Positions 52,533 to 61,417 of a stretch of DNA of 64,000 nucleotides are shown one piece after another (the first letter of the stretch is position 1; every line of letters begins with the position of its first letter). The DNA lies in the NCBI RefSeq assembly GCF_000337675.1, contig NZ_AOIB01000021.1, positions 99,135 through 163,134 on the forward strand. Reading direction: 5' to 3'. Below the pieces are notes generated by a model that had not been told where the DNA came from, did no database searches, and worked only from the letters and a program-made list of their open reading frames with translations. The translations under genes and the position numbers were made by a program. This stretch comes from Natronococcus amylolyticus DSM 10524 (GTDB lineage: Archaea; Halobacteriota; Halobacteria; Halobacteriales; Natrialbaceae).

Positions 52533-53801
52533 GTGACCGAACGGTCGCTTACCCGACGCTCGGTGCTCGCGGCCGGCTCGGCCGGTACACTGGCGGCCAC
52601 CGCTGGCTGCGTCGGCGAGGGCACCGTCCTGGGGATGCAAGACGGCGGCACGAATCCGACGGCCGCCGTCCTCGAGGACCGATCCGGAACGTTCGCGCTG
52701 ACGGGCACGGCGAAGTACCGGACGACGATGCTGGCGATCGAAGAGATCAACCGCGACGGGGGGTTCCTCGGCGAGGAGCTCAAGGTCTTCGCGCCGGACC
52801 CGCAGTCGGACAACATGCGCTACCAGGACCTGGCCCGCCACGCGATCTACCAGGAGGACGCCGACGTCCTGTGGGCGGGCTACTCGAGCGCGACCCGGGA
52901 GGCGATCCGGCCGCTGATCAACGAACACGAGCAGCTGTACTTCTACACGACCCAGTACGAGGGTGGGGTCTGCGACAAGACCGTCTTCCCGCTGGGTGCG
53001 ACGGCCCGCCAGCAGCTCGGCGCCGTCGTCCCCCACATGATCGAGACGTACGGCGACGAGATCTACACGGTCGCCGCGGACTACAACTTCGGCCAGCTCT
53101 CGGGGGACTGGGTGAAGATCATCGCCGAGGAACACGGCGCCGAGGTCGTCGGCGAGGAGTACATCCCGCTCGAGGAGTCCCAGTTCGGCTCGACGATCAA
53201 CAACATCCAGTCGGCGGAGCCGGACTTCGTGATGTCGATGCTCGTCGGCCAGGATCACTCGGCGTTCTACGAGCAGCGCCTGGCCAGCGGGCTCACCGAC
53301 ATCCCGGTCGGCACCTCGACGAACATGGCCCAGGAGCGCGAACACCTGCGGATCGACCCGCCCGCCCTGGAGGACGTCTACGCGGGCGTCAACTACATGG
53401 AGGAGCTGCCGACCGACCGGAACGAGGCGTTCGTCGAGCGCTACTACGAGCGCTGGGACGACGCGGAGTACATCAACCAGGAAGCGCAGAACAACTACTT
53501 CTCGGTCTACCTCTACAAGGAGGCCGTCGAGCGCGCGGGGACGTTCGAGCAGGCGGCCGTGATCGAGGCCCTCGAGTCGGGCCTCGAGGTCGAAGCCCCG
53601 GAGGGCAAGATCAGACTCGACCCCGAAACACACCACGTGGAACACAACATGCGCGTCGCACACGCCGACGAGAATCACGACATCAGCTTCGACGAACCGC
53701 GGACGATCGAGCCGGTCTTCCTCCAGGAGGCCGGCTGTGATCTGACGAGCGAAGCGGAACAGACCCAGTACGAGCCAGAAGCGTTCTACGAGGAGGCCTG
53801 A
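52533..53801 (+). CDS. urtA: Urea ABC transporter substrate-binding protein UrtA
   Basis: 422 aa. Signal TRRSVLAAGSAGTLAATAGC with lipobox Cys26 (Tat lipoprotein). Periplasmic-binding fold of the Leu/Ile/Val type: VLEDRSGTFALTGTAKYRTTMLAIEEINRDGG, then PDPQSDNMRYQDLARHAIYQEDADVLWAGYSSATREAIRP, the urea-specific FYTTQYEGGVCDKTVFPLG, and TVAADYNFGQLSGDWVK. GTG 52533 behind GGAGG; first of five genes. Short-chain amide binding in the same family is possible, but the adjacent urease supports urea. Confidence 0.94.
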   Translation: MTERSLTRRSVLAAGSAGTLAATAGCVGEGTVLGMQDGGTNPTAAVLEDRSGTFALTGTAKYRTTMLAIEEINRDGGFLGEELKVFAPDPQSDNMRYQDLARHAIYQEDADVLWAGYSSATREAIRPLINEHEQLYFYTTQYEGGVCDKTVFPLGATARQQLGAVVPHMIETYGDEIYTVAADYNFGQLSGDWVKIIAEEHGAEVVGEEYIPLEESQFGSTINNIQSAEPDFVMSMLVGQDHSAFYEQRLASGLTDIPVGTSTNMAQEREHLRIDPPALEDVYAGVNYMEELPTDRNEAFVERYYERWDDAEYINQEAQNNYFSVYLYKEAVERAGTFEQAAVIEALESGLEVEAPEGKIRLDPETHHVEHNMRVAHADENHDISFDEPRTIEPVFLQEAGCDLTSEAEQTQYEPEAFYEEA

Positions 53802-53802
53802 G

Positions 53803-54684
53803 ATGGCGGGCGCAGGACTGCTGAACTTCGGCTTCGAGTTCGTCGAGATCTTCGCGTTCATCGTACTGGCGACGGTCGGGCTGGCGGTGATCTTCGGCAT
53901 GATGGGGATCATCAACCTCGCCCACGGCGAGTTCATCCTCGTCGGCGCGTACGCGACGACGTTCGCGTTCGCCGCCAGCGTTCCGCTGCCGCTTGCGATG
54001 CTCACCGGCGTCGTGCTGACGGCGGTGTACGGGCTCGTCCTCGAGCGCCTGATCATCCGTCACCTCTACGGTCGACTGCTCGACTCGATGGTCGTCACCT
54101 GGGGGATTAGCCTCGTGATGATCCAGCTCACGCGGATCGTCTTCGGCAACACCGCTCCCGGGATCGGGATTCCGTTCGGCCAGCTGCCGATCGTCGACGG
54201 TCCCGTCTACTACCTCGTCCTCGCGGTCGTCGCGGTCGGGGTGCTCGGCGGGCTGTACGCGCTGTTCATGTGGACCGACTTCGGGATCCGCGCCCGCGCG
54301 ACGATGCAGGACGAGGCGACCGCGCGCAGCATGGGCGTCGACACCGATCGGATGTACATGTCGACGTTCGCCGTCGGCTCCGGACTGGCGGGTCTCGCGG
54401 GGGCGCTGTACGCGCCCGTGATGACGATCACGCCCGAGTACGGCACCGGGTTCCTGATCGAGGCGTTCGTCGCGGTCGTCGTTGGCGGCGCCTCCGTTCT
54501 CGTGGGAACCGTCCTCGCCAGCGGCCTCCTCGGGACGGTCAACGCCACGGTGACGAACGTTGCCGGCACCTTCATGGGGCAGGTCGCGATGCTGATCGCC
54601 GCGATCGTCGCCATCCGCCTGATGCCCGACGGGATCACGGGACTGCTCGCCGACTGGCGGGAGAGCCGAGGTGAGAGCCAGTGA
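53803..54684 (+). CDS. urtB: Urea ABC transporter permease UrtB
   Basis: 293-aa branched-chain-type permease, eight or nine TM segments. Signature FGMMGIINLAHGEFILVGAYATTFAFA and the EAA-like stretch FMWTDFGIRARATMQDEATARSMGVDTDRMYMSTF. Its GTG/TGA overlap with urtC (54681-54684) indicates coupling. Starts one base after the urtA stop. Confidence 0.93.
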   Translation: MAGAGLLNFGFEFVEIFAFIVLATVGLAVIFGMMGIINLAHGEFILVGAYATTFAFAASVPLPLAMLTGVVLTAVYGLVLERLIIRHLYGRLLDSMVVTWGISLVMIQLTRIVFGNTAPGIGIPFGQLPIVDGPVYYLVLAVVAVGVLGGLYALFMWTDFGIRARATMQDEATARSMGVDTDRMYMSTFAVGSGLAGLAGALYAPVMTITPEYGTGFLIEAFVAVVVGGASVLVGTVLASGLLGTVNATVTNVAGTFMGQVAMLIAAIVAIRLMPDGITGLLADWRESRGESQ

Positions 54685-55796
54685 GCGTCGAGTCGGGCGA
54701 CGGTCCCTTCGCCGCGCTCCGCCGACCGTTCGAGGGGCCGAACACGATGGGCAACTCACCGGCGTTCTGGCTCGGCCTCGCGGTCGCCGTCGCCGTCCTC
54801 GCGGCGATGCCCGTTCTCTTCGGGCTCTACGCCGCGGAGGTCGGCGCGGTATTTCTCGCCTACGCCCTGCTCGGGATGAGTCTCGCCTTCATCTGGGGGT
54901 ACTGTGGCATCCTCAGCTTCGGGCAGGTCGCCTTCTTCGGCGTCGCCGGCTACGCGTTCGGGATCGTCGCGATCAACGCCGCGACGCTGACCGGGCTGAC
55001 GGTCGCGTTGCTCGCGGCGATCGCCGTCTCGACGGTCTTCGCGGCGGCACTCGGTTACTTCATGTTCTACGGCGGGGTGCGGGACGTCTACGTGACGATC
55101 CTTACGCTCGTCGTCGCGCTGGTGTTGTACACGTTCATGGGTCAGACCGCGGGCGGCGAGTGGACGATCGGCGACGCCCGGCTGGGCGGGTTCAACGGGA
55201 TGAGCGGCGTTCCGGATCTCGCCGTCGGAGTCGGCTCGACCGGGGTCGAGATCGGACTGCTCGGCCACTACTACGTGACGCTGGGAGCACTCGTGGCGAC
55301 CTACCTCGGGCTGCGCGCGCTCGTCAACAGTCAGTTCGGCTACGCGATGGTCGCGACCCGCGAGGACGAGGATCGGACGGCGATGTTCGGGTATGACACG
55401 ACGTTCATCAAGCTCGTCGTCTTCACGATCGGCGGAGCGGTCGCCGGGCTCGGCGGCGTGCTGTTTACCACGCAGAACAACTACGTCGACCCGAGCGTCT
55501 TCGGCATCACCGCGGCCGCACTGCCGGTCGTCTGGGCCAGCGTCGGCGGCCGAACCTCGCTGCTCGGCACCGTTGGCGCCGCGCTCGCGATCCAGTTCGT
55601 CGACTACCGGCTCGCGCTCTCGGGCAGCGAGTGGGCGCTGGTGCTGATCGGCTCGCTGCTGGTGTTCGTCGTCCTCCTCATGCCGGAGGGGGTCGCCCCA
55701 CGGCTCCACGAGTACGTTCTCGAGTACCGCGAGGACGCCGATCCGTCACCCGTTCCGCGGGAGCCGCCCGCGGCCACCGAGGAGGTGAGCGACTGA
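54681..55796 (+). CDS. urtC: Urea ABC transporter permease UrtC
   Basis: 371-aa second permease. GTG start (MSVESGDG). Conserved segments FAYALLGMSLAFIWGYCGILSFGQVAFFGVAGYAFG-type, RDVYVTILTLVVALVLYTFMGQT, and TREDEDRTAMFGYDTTFIKLVVFTIGGAVAGLGG, the cytoplasmic loop that contacts the ATPase. Acidic C-terminus. Coupled to urtD (TGATG at 55794). Confidence 0.93.
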   Translation: MSVESGDGPFAALRRPFEGPNTMGNSPAFWLGLAVAVAVLAAMPVLFGLYAAEVGAVFLAYALLGMSLAFIWGYCGILSFGQVAFFGVAGYAFGIVAINAATLTGLTVALLAAIAVSTVFAAALGYFMFYGGVRDVYVTILTLVVALVLYTFMGQTAGGEWTIGDARLGGFNGMSGVPDLAVGVGSTGVEIGLLGHYYVTLGALVATYLGLRALVNSQFGYAMVATREDEDRTAMFGYDTTFIKLVVFTIGGAVAGLGGVLFTTQNNYVDPSVFGITAAALPVVWASVGGRTSLLGTVGAALAIQFVDYRLALSGSEWALVLIGSLLVFVVLLMPEGVAPRLHEYVLEYREDADPSPVPREPPAATEEVSD

Positions 55797-56575
55797 TGGC
55801 GACGAGCGATCCCAGCGTCAAAACCACGCCGGCGGTCGACGAAACCGGCGCGGACTCCTCGCGGATCCTCCAGACGCGCGGGCTGCGCAAGGAGTTCGGC
55901 GGGCTCACCGCGACCGACGACGTCGACTTCGCCATCGAGGCGGGTGAGTTGCGCTGTCTCATCGGTCCCAACGGGGCCGGCAAGAGCACGTTCCTCAACC
56001 TGCTCACGGGCCAGCTCGATCCCACGGCCGGCGAGATCTACTACAACGGCGCCGACATTACGGGGCTGCCGTCCCACGAGCGGGTCGGACGCGGAATCAG
56101 CATGAAATTCCAGGTTCCGAGCGTCTACGAGGGCCTGACCGTGGCTCAAAACCTGCGGATCCCGCTCCAGCAGGTCGTCGAGCCCGACGCGTTCGACGCC
56201 CGCACGCGCGAGATCCTCGAGCGCTTCGACCTGCTCGAGCAGTGGGGGACCGTCGCCGGGGAGCTCTCTCACGGCCAACAACAGCGACTCGAGATCGGGA
56301 TGGCGATGGCGATGGAGCCGAAGCTCATGCTGCTCGACGAACCCGTCGCCGGGCTCTCGATCGAGGAGACCGCGGACATCGCGGAACTCCTCCGGGAGAT
56401 CGCCGACGACGACGGCGTCGCCCTGATCGTCATCGAACACGACATCGATTTCGTCGAAACGATCGCGGATCGCGTCACGGTCCTCGACGGGGGTTCGATC
56501 TTCCGGGAGGGCCCCATCGAGGAGATCAAGGCCGATCCCGAAGTGAAGCGGATCTACCTGGGGGAGGATCACTGA
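55796..56575 (+). CDS. urtD: Urea ABC transporter ATP-binding protein UrtD
   Basis: 259 aa. Walker A GPNGAGKS, Q-loop, signature LSHGQQQRLEIGMAM and Walker B LMLLDEPVAG. An extra N-terminal 30 residues precede the ABC core. ATG 55796, overlapping the urtC stop. It would form a heterodimer with UrtE. Confidence 0.94.
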   Translation: MATSDPSVKTTPAVDETGADSSRILQTRGLRKEFGGLTATDDVDFAIEAGELRCLIGPNGAGKSTFLNLLTGQLDPTAGEIYYNGADITGLPSHERVGRGISMKFQVPSVYEGLTVAQNLRIPLQQVVEPDAFDARTREILERFDLLEQWGTVAGELSHGQQQRLEIGMAMAMEPKLMLLDEPVAGLSIEETADIAELLREIADDDGVALIVIEHDIDFVETIADRVTVLDGGSIFREGPIEEIKADPEVKRIYLGEDH

Positions 56576-57273
56576 TGCTCGAACTTACCGACCTGCACGC
56601 GTCGTACGGCAAGACACCGATTCTCCGCGGCGTCGACGTCGGCGTCGACGAGGGGGAGATCGTCGGGATCATGGGGAAAAACGGCGTCGGCAAGACGACG
56701 CTCGTCAAGGCCGTCATGGGCCTGCTCGAGGTCGACGAGGGACGCATCCGCTTCGACGGGGCCGACGTCACCGACGAGCCGGCCGACGTCCGGGCCCGTC
56801 GCGGAATCGGCTACATTCCGCAGGGCCGGGACGTCTTCCCCGAGCTGACCGTCGAGGAGAACCTACGGATGGGCGAAACGATCAACGAGGGCGACGATCG
56901 GCTGCAGTACGAGGCCGTCTACGACTACTTCCCCATCCTCGAGGAGCGCCGCGATCAGGAGGCGGGGACGATGAGCGGCGGCCAGCGTCAGATGCTCGCG
57001 ATCGGTCGCGCGCTCGTCGGCAACCCCGAACTCCTCCTGCTCGACGAACCCTCCGAGGGCGTCCAGCCCTCGATCGTCCAGGACGTCACGCGGGATCTGA
57101 AACGGGTCAACGAGGAGCTCGGAACGACGATCCTCTTCGTCGAACAGAACCTCCACGTCGTCCAGAACCTCGCCGAACGCTGCTACGCGATCGACAAGGG
57201 GACGATCGTCGACGAACTCGAGGGCGACCGACTCGAGTCCCGGGAGGCGGTGACGGAGTATCTCGCGGTCTAA
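56575..57273 (+). CDS. urtE: Urea ABC transporter ATP-binding protein UrtE
   Basis: 232 aa. Walker A MGKNGVGKTTL, the Q-loop in YIPQGRDVFPELTVEENLRMGE, signature MSGGQRQMLAIGRALVGNP, and Walker B LLLLDEPSEGVQPSIVQDV. ATG 56575 overlaps the urtD stop. Ends the urt operon, convergent with the HTH-CBS gene. Confidence 0.94.
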   Translation: MLELTDLHASYGKTPILRGVDVGVDEGEIVGIMGKNGVGKTTLVKAVMGLLEVDEGRIRFDGADVTDEPADVRARRGIGYIPQGRDVFPELTVEENLRMGETINEGDDRLQYEAVYDYFPILEERRDQEAGTMSGGQRQMLAIGRALVGNPELLLLDEPSEGVQPSIVQDVTRDLKRVNEELGTTILFVEQNLHVVQNLAERCYAIDKGTIVDELEGDRLESREAVTEYLAV

Positions 57274-57307
57274 GCCGCTCCGGTTCGAGTCGACGGCTCA
57301 CCCTCGG

Positions 57308-57847
57308 CTACGAAAAGCGCGCGGCGACGTCGGCCTCAGTGATGATCCCGACCGTCTCACCGGCCTCGGTGATCATCACCGCCTTGTAGTGCTCGAGCAG
57401 GTTGCTGATCTCGTCCAACGTCGCGTCCTTCGAGACGGTCGGGAAGCTCTCACTCATATGCTGTTCGATCGGCTCGTCCCGCGCTTCCGAATCGAGGTGG
57501 ACGAGGTCGCTCTGGCTGATCGAGCCGACCGGAATACCGTCCTGGATCACCGCGAGCTGGGAGTAGGCCTCCTCCTCCATCTTGCGGGCGGCTTCGGCGA
57601 CCGCCTCGTCGGGGGCGACGCTGACGACCGCCTCGTTCATCAGGTCCTCGGCGCGGACGACGTCGCTCTCGGCCGTCTCGAGGGCGTTGACGATTCGCCG
57701 AAGCGTCGAGAGGCGGGGATCGACGTCGCCGCCCTCGATCCGAGCGATCAGCGGCTGGGAGACCTCGGCGGTCTCGGCGAGTTCGCTCTGGGTCAACCCG
57801 AGTTCGGTGCGGCGCTGGCGCAGGTCCGCTGGCGTCGGCAGCTCCAT
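57308..57847 (-). CDS. HTH (XRE-type) regulator with CBS pair
   Basis: 179 aa. N-terminal helix-turn-helix DLRQRRTELGLTQSELAETAEVSQPLIARIEGGDVDPRLSTLRRIVNAL, followed by two CBS motifs: AEDLMNEAVVSVAPDEAVAEAARKMEEEAYSQLAVIQDGIPVGSISQSDL and HMSESFPTVSKDATLDEISNLLEHYKAVMITEAGETVGIITEADVAARF. A DNA-binding protein that may sense adenosine nucleotides. Start: ATG 57847. Convergent with urtE; whether it controls urea genes is unknown. Confidence 0.88.
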   Translation of the reverse strand: MELPTPADLRQRRTELGLTQSELAETAEVSQPLIARIEGGDVDPRLSTLRRIVNALETAESDVVRAEDLMNEAVVSVAPDEAVAEAARKMEEEAYSQLAVIQDGIPVGSISQSDLVHLDSEARDEPIEQHMSESFPTVSKDATLDEISNLLEHYKAVMITEAGETVGIITEADVAARFS

Positions 57848-57897
57848 ACGACCCAATAACTACGGGTTATAGAAAGGTGTTTGGGTGGTCCGGCTCG

Positions 57898-58251
57898 CTA
57901 CTCGTCCTCGGCCGTCTCGACGATCTCGACGACCGACAGCGGAACGTCACGCAGGGCGCCGCCGACCTCGCTCTTTGCGATCCGGGAGGCGTGTTCCTCG
58001 CTATCGGCGTTGTACACTTCCATCTCGAGGGCCAGGCCGACGAGCGCGGTGTCGGCCGCGACGAACGCCGAGTCGAACGGTTCGCCACAGGCCGGACAGC
58101 CCGTCGCGCCGACCTCGACCTCGACGTACTCGAGGCCCTCGCTGTTGAGCCGCTTCCCGGCTTCGCTGACCGCGACGCCGATCGCGTCGTCGATCTCGTC
58201 GACGTCACGAACCAACCACGCTGCTTCCATCCCGACGAGGTAGTTTCCCAT
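57898..58251 (-). CDS. UPF0212 (DUF555) family zinc-ribbon-like protein
   Basis: 117 aa. MGNYLVGMEAAWLVRDVDEIDDAIGVAVSEAGKRLNSEGLEYVEVEVGATGCPACGEPFDSAFVAADTALVGLALEMEVYNADSEEHASRIAKSEVG matches the archaeal UPF0212/DUF555 family with CPACG. Function unknown; the conserved ends suggest a metal site with partner Cys. ATG 58251; upstream of the HTH-CBS gene by 50 bp on the same strand. Confidence 0.85.
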   Translation of the reverse strand: MGNYLVGMEAAWLVRDVDEIDDAIGVAVSEAGKRLNSEGLEYVEVEVGATGCPACGEPFDSAFVAADTALVGLALEMEVYNADSEEHASRIAKSEVGGALRDVPLSVVEIVETAEDE

Positions 58252-58523
58252 ACCGGATGGTCGGCCCGGGGGGTTTCCTGCTTTGCGATTCCGACCGCGG
58301 CGCGCACGCGAAGCCGATAATGCACATAAGTTACGAGAATTGACCGCGTCGATTCGAACCTGGATAGCCGAATCTCGGTCGGGAGACAGGCGAAGTTGCT
58401 CCATGTACAAGCCAGCTTTAATCGCAAGACAGCGTCGACCTCGTTCTACACTACCGATCGTTACACTCTCTTCCGAGCAAGAACACTTATATACTCCCTC
58501 GATCTCCCAACGCGTGAACGTCG

Positions 58524-58697
58524 ATGAAATCCCGCGTGTACCACGCGACGCTGTTCGCACTGTACCAGCTCTGCATTGTCGTCGGCATCCTCGCGATGCC
58601 GCTCGCAATGGCGACCCGACAGGTCGGCTACACCCTCCCGCTGCACCGGCTGATCGAGAACGTCGGCGAGGCGTACGACGACGTCCGCCAGGAGTGA
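58524..58697 (+). CDS. 57-aa small membrane protein (below the usual ORF cut-off)
   Basis: ATG 58524 to TGA 58695-58697: MKSRVYHATLFALYQLCIVV... with one TM helix (about 9-30, FALYQLCIVVGILAMPLAMA), then a helical polar end RLIENVGEAYDDVRQE. A TATA box cttatata at 58486-58493 lies 31-38 bp upstream, so a short leader is likely. Good GC third-position bias supports coding. It lies between UPF0212 and psmB. Confidence 0.7.
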   Translation: MKSRVYHATLFALYQLCIVVGILAMPLAMATRQVGYTLPLHRLIENVGEAYDDVRQE

Positions 58698-58836
58698 ACT
58701 GAGCGATCCTTTTCAGCCCGCCCGCGACGGCCATACCTCGCTCTCGAGCCACGGTTCCCGATGGCTACAACCCGTCCTCGAGCCACGATGCCGTACGGAC
58801 CGTCGGTAGCGGAAACGAGGGTTGTTACCGCCGATG

Positions 58837-58844
58837 TTTTATAT
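58837..58844 (+). promoter_or_regulatory. TATA box of psmB
   Basis: ttttatat, centred about 28 bp before the psmB ATG at 58869. The spacing implies a leaderless transcript. Confidence 0.65.
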
Positions 58845-58868
58845 GGTCCCGGCCGTAACCTTCGGTCA

Positions 58869-59600
58869 ATGCGTACGCCTACTCACGACTCGGACTTTTC
58901 CCGAACGAGCAGTCAGCTGTCGGCCGAGATGAACCCCTACGAGCCCGAACTCGGCTCGCTGCCACAGAACGACATCTCGGCGTCCGATCTCGACAACGTC
59001 AACAAGACCGGAACGACGACGATCGGCATCACGACCGCCGACGGCGTCGTCATCGCGACGGACATGCGCGCCAGCCTCGGCGGCCGGTTCGTCTCGAACA
59101 AGAACGTCCAGAAGGTCGAGCAGATCCATCCGACCGCCGCACTAACGATGGTCGGCAGCGTCGGGGGCGCTCAGTCGTTCATCAAGAGCCTCCGCGCCGA
59201 GGTCAACCTCAACGAGGCCCGTCGCGGCGAGGTCATGAGCATCGACGCGCTCGCGACGCTCGCGGGGAACTTCGCCCGCGGCGGTCCGTTCTTCGCCATC
59301 CACCCGATCCTGGGCGGCGTCGACGAGGAGGGCAGCCACGTCTACAGCATCGACCCCGCAGGCGGCGTCATGGAGGACGACTACACGGTCACCGGCTCCG
59401 GGATGCAGCTGGCCTACGGTCACCTAGAGCAGGCCTACGACGACGACATGTCCAACGACGAGGCCAAGACGGTCGCCGCCCGCGGCATCAAGTCCGCTGC
59501 AGAGCGCGACACCGGCTCCGGCAACGGCGTCTTCCTCTGTGAGATCACCGACGAGGGCGTCGAGATCGAGGGCCACCACGACTTCGACGAAGTCATATAA
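58869..59600 (+). CDS. psmB: Proteasome subunit beta
   Basis: 243 aa. The propeptide (1-48) is cut between Gly48 and Thr49 (NKTG/TTTIGI), and Thr49 becomes the N-terminal nucleophile. The core holds VVIATDMRASLGGRFVSNKNVQKVEQI (the Asp, Lys equivalents of D17 and K33) and GSGMQLAYGHLEQAYDDDM with SGS-like GTG region. ATG 58869 chosen because TATA spacing fits; the upstream open frame is noncoding. Partner of psmA 47 kb upstream; together with PAN or Cdc48 it would degrade proteins. Confidence 0.97.
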   Translation: MRTPTHDSDFSRTSSQLSAEMNPYEPELGSLPQNDISASDLDNVNKTGTTTIGITTADGVVIATDMRASLGGRFVSNKNVQKVEQIHPTAALTMVGSVGGAQSFIKSLRAEVNLNEARRGEVMSIDALATLAGNFARGGPFFAIHPILGGVDEEGSHVYSIDPAGGVMEDDYTVTGSGMQLAYGHLEQAYDDDMSNDEAKTVAARGIKSAAERDTGSGNGVFLCEITDEGVEIEGHHDFDEVI

Positions 59601-59953
59601 CGCGACCGCCGCTCCGTTCTTTCGTTCTTTTCGACCCGCAAGCGTCGCGTCTATCTCGCCCGTCGAACCCTCGGTCGGGACGGCCGATGCAGTTCCGGAG
59701 GCTGCGACCGTCCTCGAACCGACCGTCAGTATGGGTGGTCGCCAGGCTGACGTCGTTCCCGGCGAGACGACCGACTCCTCGAAGGGTGGAAGACGTGCCG
59801 GGACCCGCGTTGGCGAGGTACTGTCCGTGGACGCGTCTCTGTGGGAGACAGTGCTCCGCGGGGAACTGCCGAAAACGACGGCCGGAACAATCGACGTACC
59901 GACCCTCAGGACGCTACCGATCGGGCGAAAACGACGTCGTGCGGTCTACCGGT
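59601..59953. other. Gene-free spacer
   Basis: 353 bp after psmB, GC-rich. Overlapping frames here are antisense shadows of the Gfo gene or lack start signals; an AT-poor tract around 59700-59900 reads protein-like in one plus-strand frame (VSMGGRQADVVPGETTDSS...) but runs into antisense sequence. No hairpin or tRNA recognised. Confidence 0.4.
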
Positions 59954-61087
59954 TCAATCCGTCTGTTGAGGCGCCTCGACCTCGGCGCCGGCCGCCTCGC
60001 GTTCCGCGAGGTCGACGGTTTCGATGCGCTGTGCCCGACCGGTCTCGCTCGAGCGGTAGATCGCGTCGATCACGCGCTGGACGGTCAGCGCCTCCTCGAC
60101 CGTGTTCGTCTCGGGTTCGACGCCCGCGGCGATCGTCTCGAGGAACCGGGCGTCCTGTTCCTGGTGGCCCGTCAGCGAGGCGTCGCCGGTGAGATCGACG
60201 TCGGCGTAGTGGTCGCAACCGGCCGTACCGGCCTCGAGGATCTCCATGTCGGTCGAACCGATATCGAACTGGGCGCCCGCGTCGGTGCCCCGAACCCGGA
60301 AGTCCATGCTCGGCTCGCGGTTCGTCGCCCAGGCAGCCTCGAGCGAGATCGTTCGCCCGTTCTCACAGCGGATGAAGGCGCTGACGGAGTCGTCGACCTC
60401 GTAGGTCTCGGCGGTTCCGTCCCAGGCGTCGCCGAACCCGTCGGGGTCGGCGTAGTCGTCGTCCATGCCGAACGTCGAGCGGGCGACCCCGCTGACCTCG
60501 ACGACCTCGGGGAACTCCATCGCGTACAGCGCGAGGTCGATCGCGTGAACGCCGATGTCGAGCAGGGAGCCGCCGCCGGCCAGGTCGGGATCGGTGAACC
60601 ACGAGCCGGGGCCCGGAACGCCGCGCCGTCGAACGTAGTTCGCCTCGATGTGGGTGAGCTCGCCGAAGCGGTCACGTTGCTCGTCGAACATCGCCATCGA
60701 GGCGGCGTGGCGGTTGTGGAAGCCGACCATGCAGATCCCGTCCGCCTCGAGCGCGACGTCGGCGATTCGCTCGGCGCTCTCGAGGGTGTGAGCGAGGGGT
60801 TTCTCGACGAGAACGTGGTTGTCGGCCTCGAGCGCGTCGACCGTGATCGGCTCGTGAAATCGATTGGGGGTCGTCACGATAACCGCGTCGACGTCCTCGT
60901 CGACGACCAACCCCTCGTGGGTTTCGTACGTCGTCGCCCCGAACTCGGCGGCGAACGCCTCGCGCTGGTTCTCGACGAGGTCGGCACCGGCGACGACGTC
61001 GGCGCCGAACTCCTCGACGTTGCGAGCGTGGAGCTGGCCCATCCCGCCGAGGCCGACGATACCGACGCCGATCTCGACGTCGATCAC
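59954..61087 (-). CDS. Gfo/Idh/MocA family oxidoreductase
   Basis: 377 aa NAD(P)-dependent sugar or inositol dehydrogenase-like protein. Rossmann motif GVGIVGLGGMGQLHARN near the N-terminus, then DAVIVTTPNRFHEPITVDALEADNHVLVEKPLAHT (the EKP signature with catalytic Lys), and GGGSLLDIGVHAIDLALYAM (active-site Asp and His). Substrate unknown. Divergent neighbour 61418 encodes a ThuA-like protein, a common pairing. Start ATG 61087. Confidence 0.9.
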   Translation of the reverse strand: MIDVEIGVGIVGLGGMGQLHARNVEEFGADVVAGADLVENQREAFAAEFGATTYETHEGLVVDEDVDAVIVTTPNRFHEPITVDALEADNHVLVEKPLAHTLESAERIADVALEADGICMVGFHNRHAASMAMFDEQRDRFGELTHIEANYVRRRGVPGPGSWFTDPDLAGGGSLLDIGVHAIDLALYAMEFPEVVEVSGVARSTFGMDDDYADPDGFGDAWDGTAETYEVDDSVSAFIRCENGRTISLEAAWATNREPSMDFRVRGTDAGAQFDIGSTDMEILEAGTAGCDHYADVDLTGDASLTGHQEQDARFLETIAAGVEPETNTVEEALTVQRVIDAIYRSSETGRAQRIETVDLAEREAAGAEVEAPQQTD

Positions 61088-61417
61088 CGGGAAACCCCCC
61101 GTTTCTCACCCGTCGATTCCGTTTCTTCCTCGAAAACCCCGAATTTCGCTGTCGTTTGCGTGCGATCCCGGTTCATATCGCAACGCGGGCAGCGATCGAG
61201 ATAAGTATTGTGTCCCGAAAATGTGTACAACACGGAGTCATATACGTTTCACTACAGTATTCGGGCGTGTGACCACCGACGAATACGGAAAGAACACCGA
61301 TATTACCGCCGTCGACGTCGCGATTGCGCGAAGAAACCGTCTGTTGTCACCCGCTGTCGCGGACGCGAACCGGGACGATCGGTCCAGCTAAGGACGTCGA
61401 GACTGGAGCTTCCGCCG
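61088..61417. promoter_or_regulatory. Divergent spacer between Gfo/Idh gene and ThuA-like gene
   Basis: 330 bp, AT-richer than the flanks. It contains a leaderless-looking 40-codon frame (next entry) with its TATA-like catatac, and ataagtatt at about 61201-61209. A Shine-Dalgarno-like site for the ThuA-like gene is not obvious. Confidence 0.4.
61269..61391 (+). CDS. Possible leaderless micro-protein (40 aa)
   Basis: GTG 61269 to TAA 61389-61391, encoding [22 protein letters not shown]... (polar, helical, ending [10 protein letters not shown]). A tcatatacg TATA-like box at about 61239-61247 is 22-30 bp upstream. Composition is haloarchaea-like, but the frame is short and no family is known, so it may be chance or a truncated remnant. 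Confidence 0.3.
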   Translation: MTTDEYGKNTDITAVDVAIARRNRLLSPAVADANRDDRSS

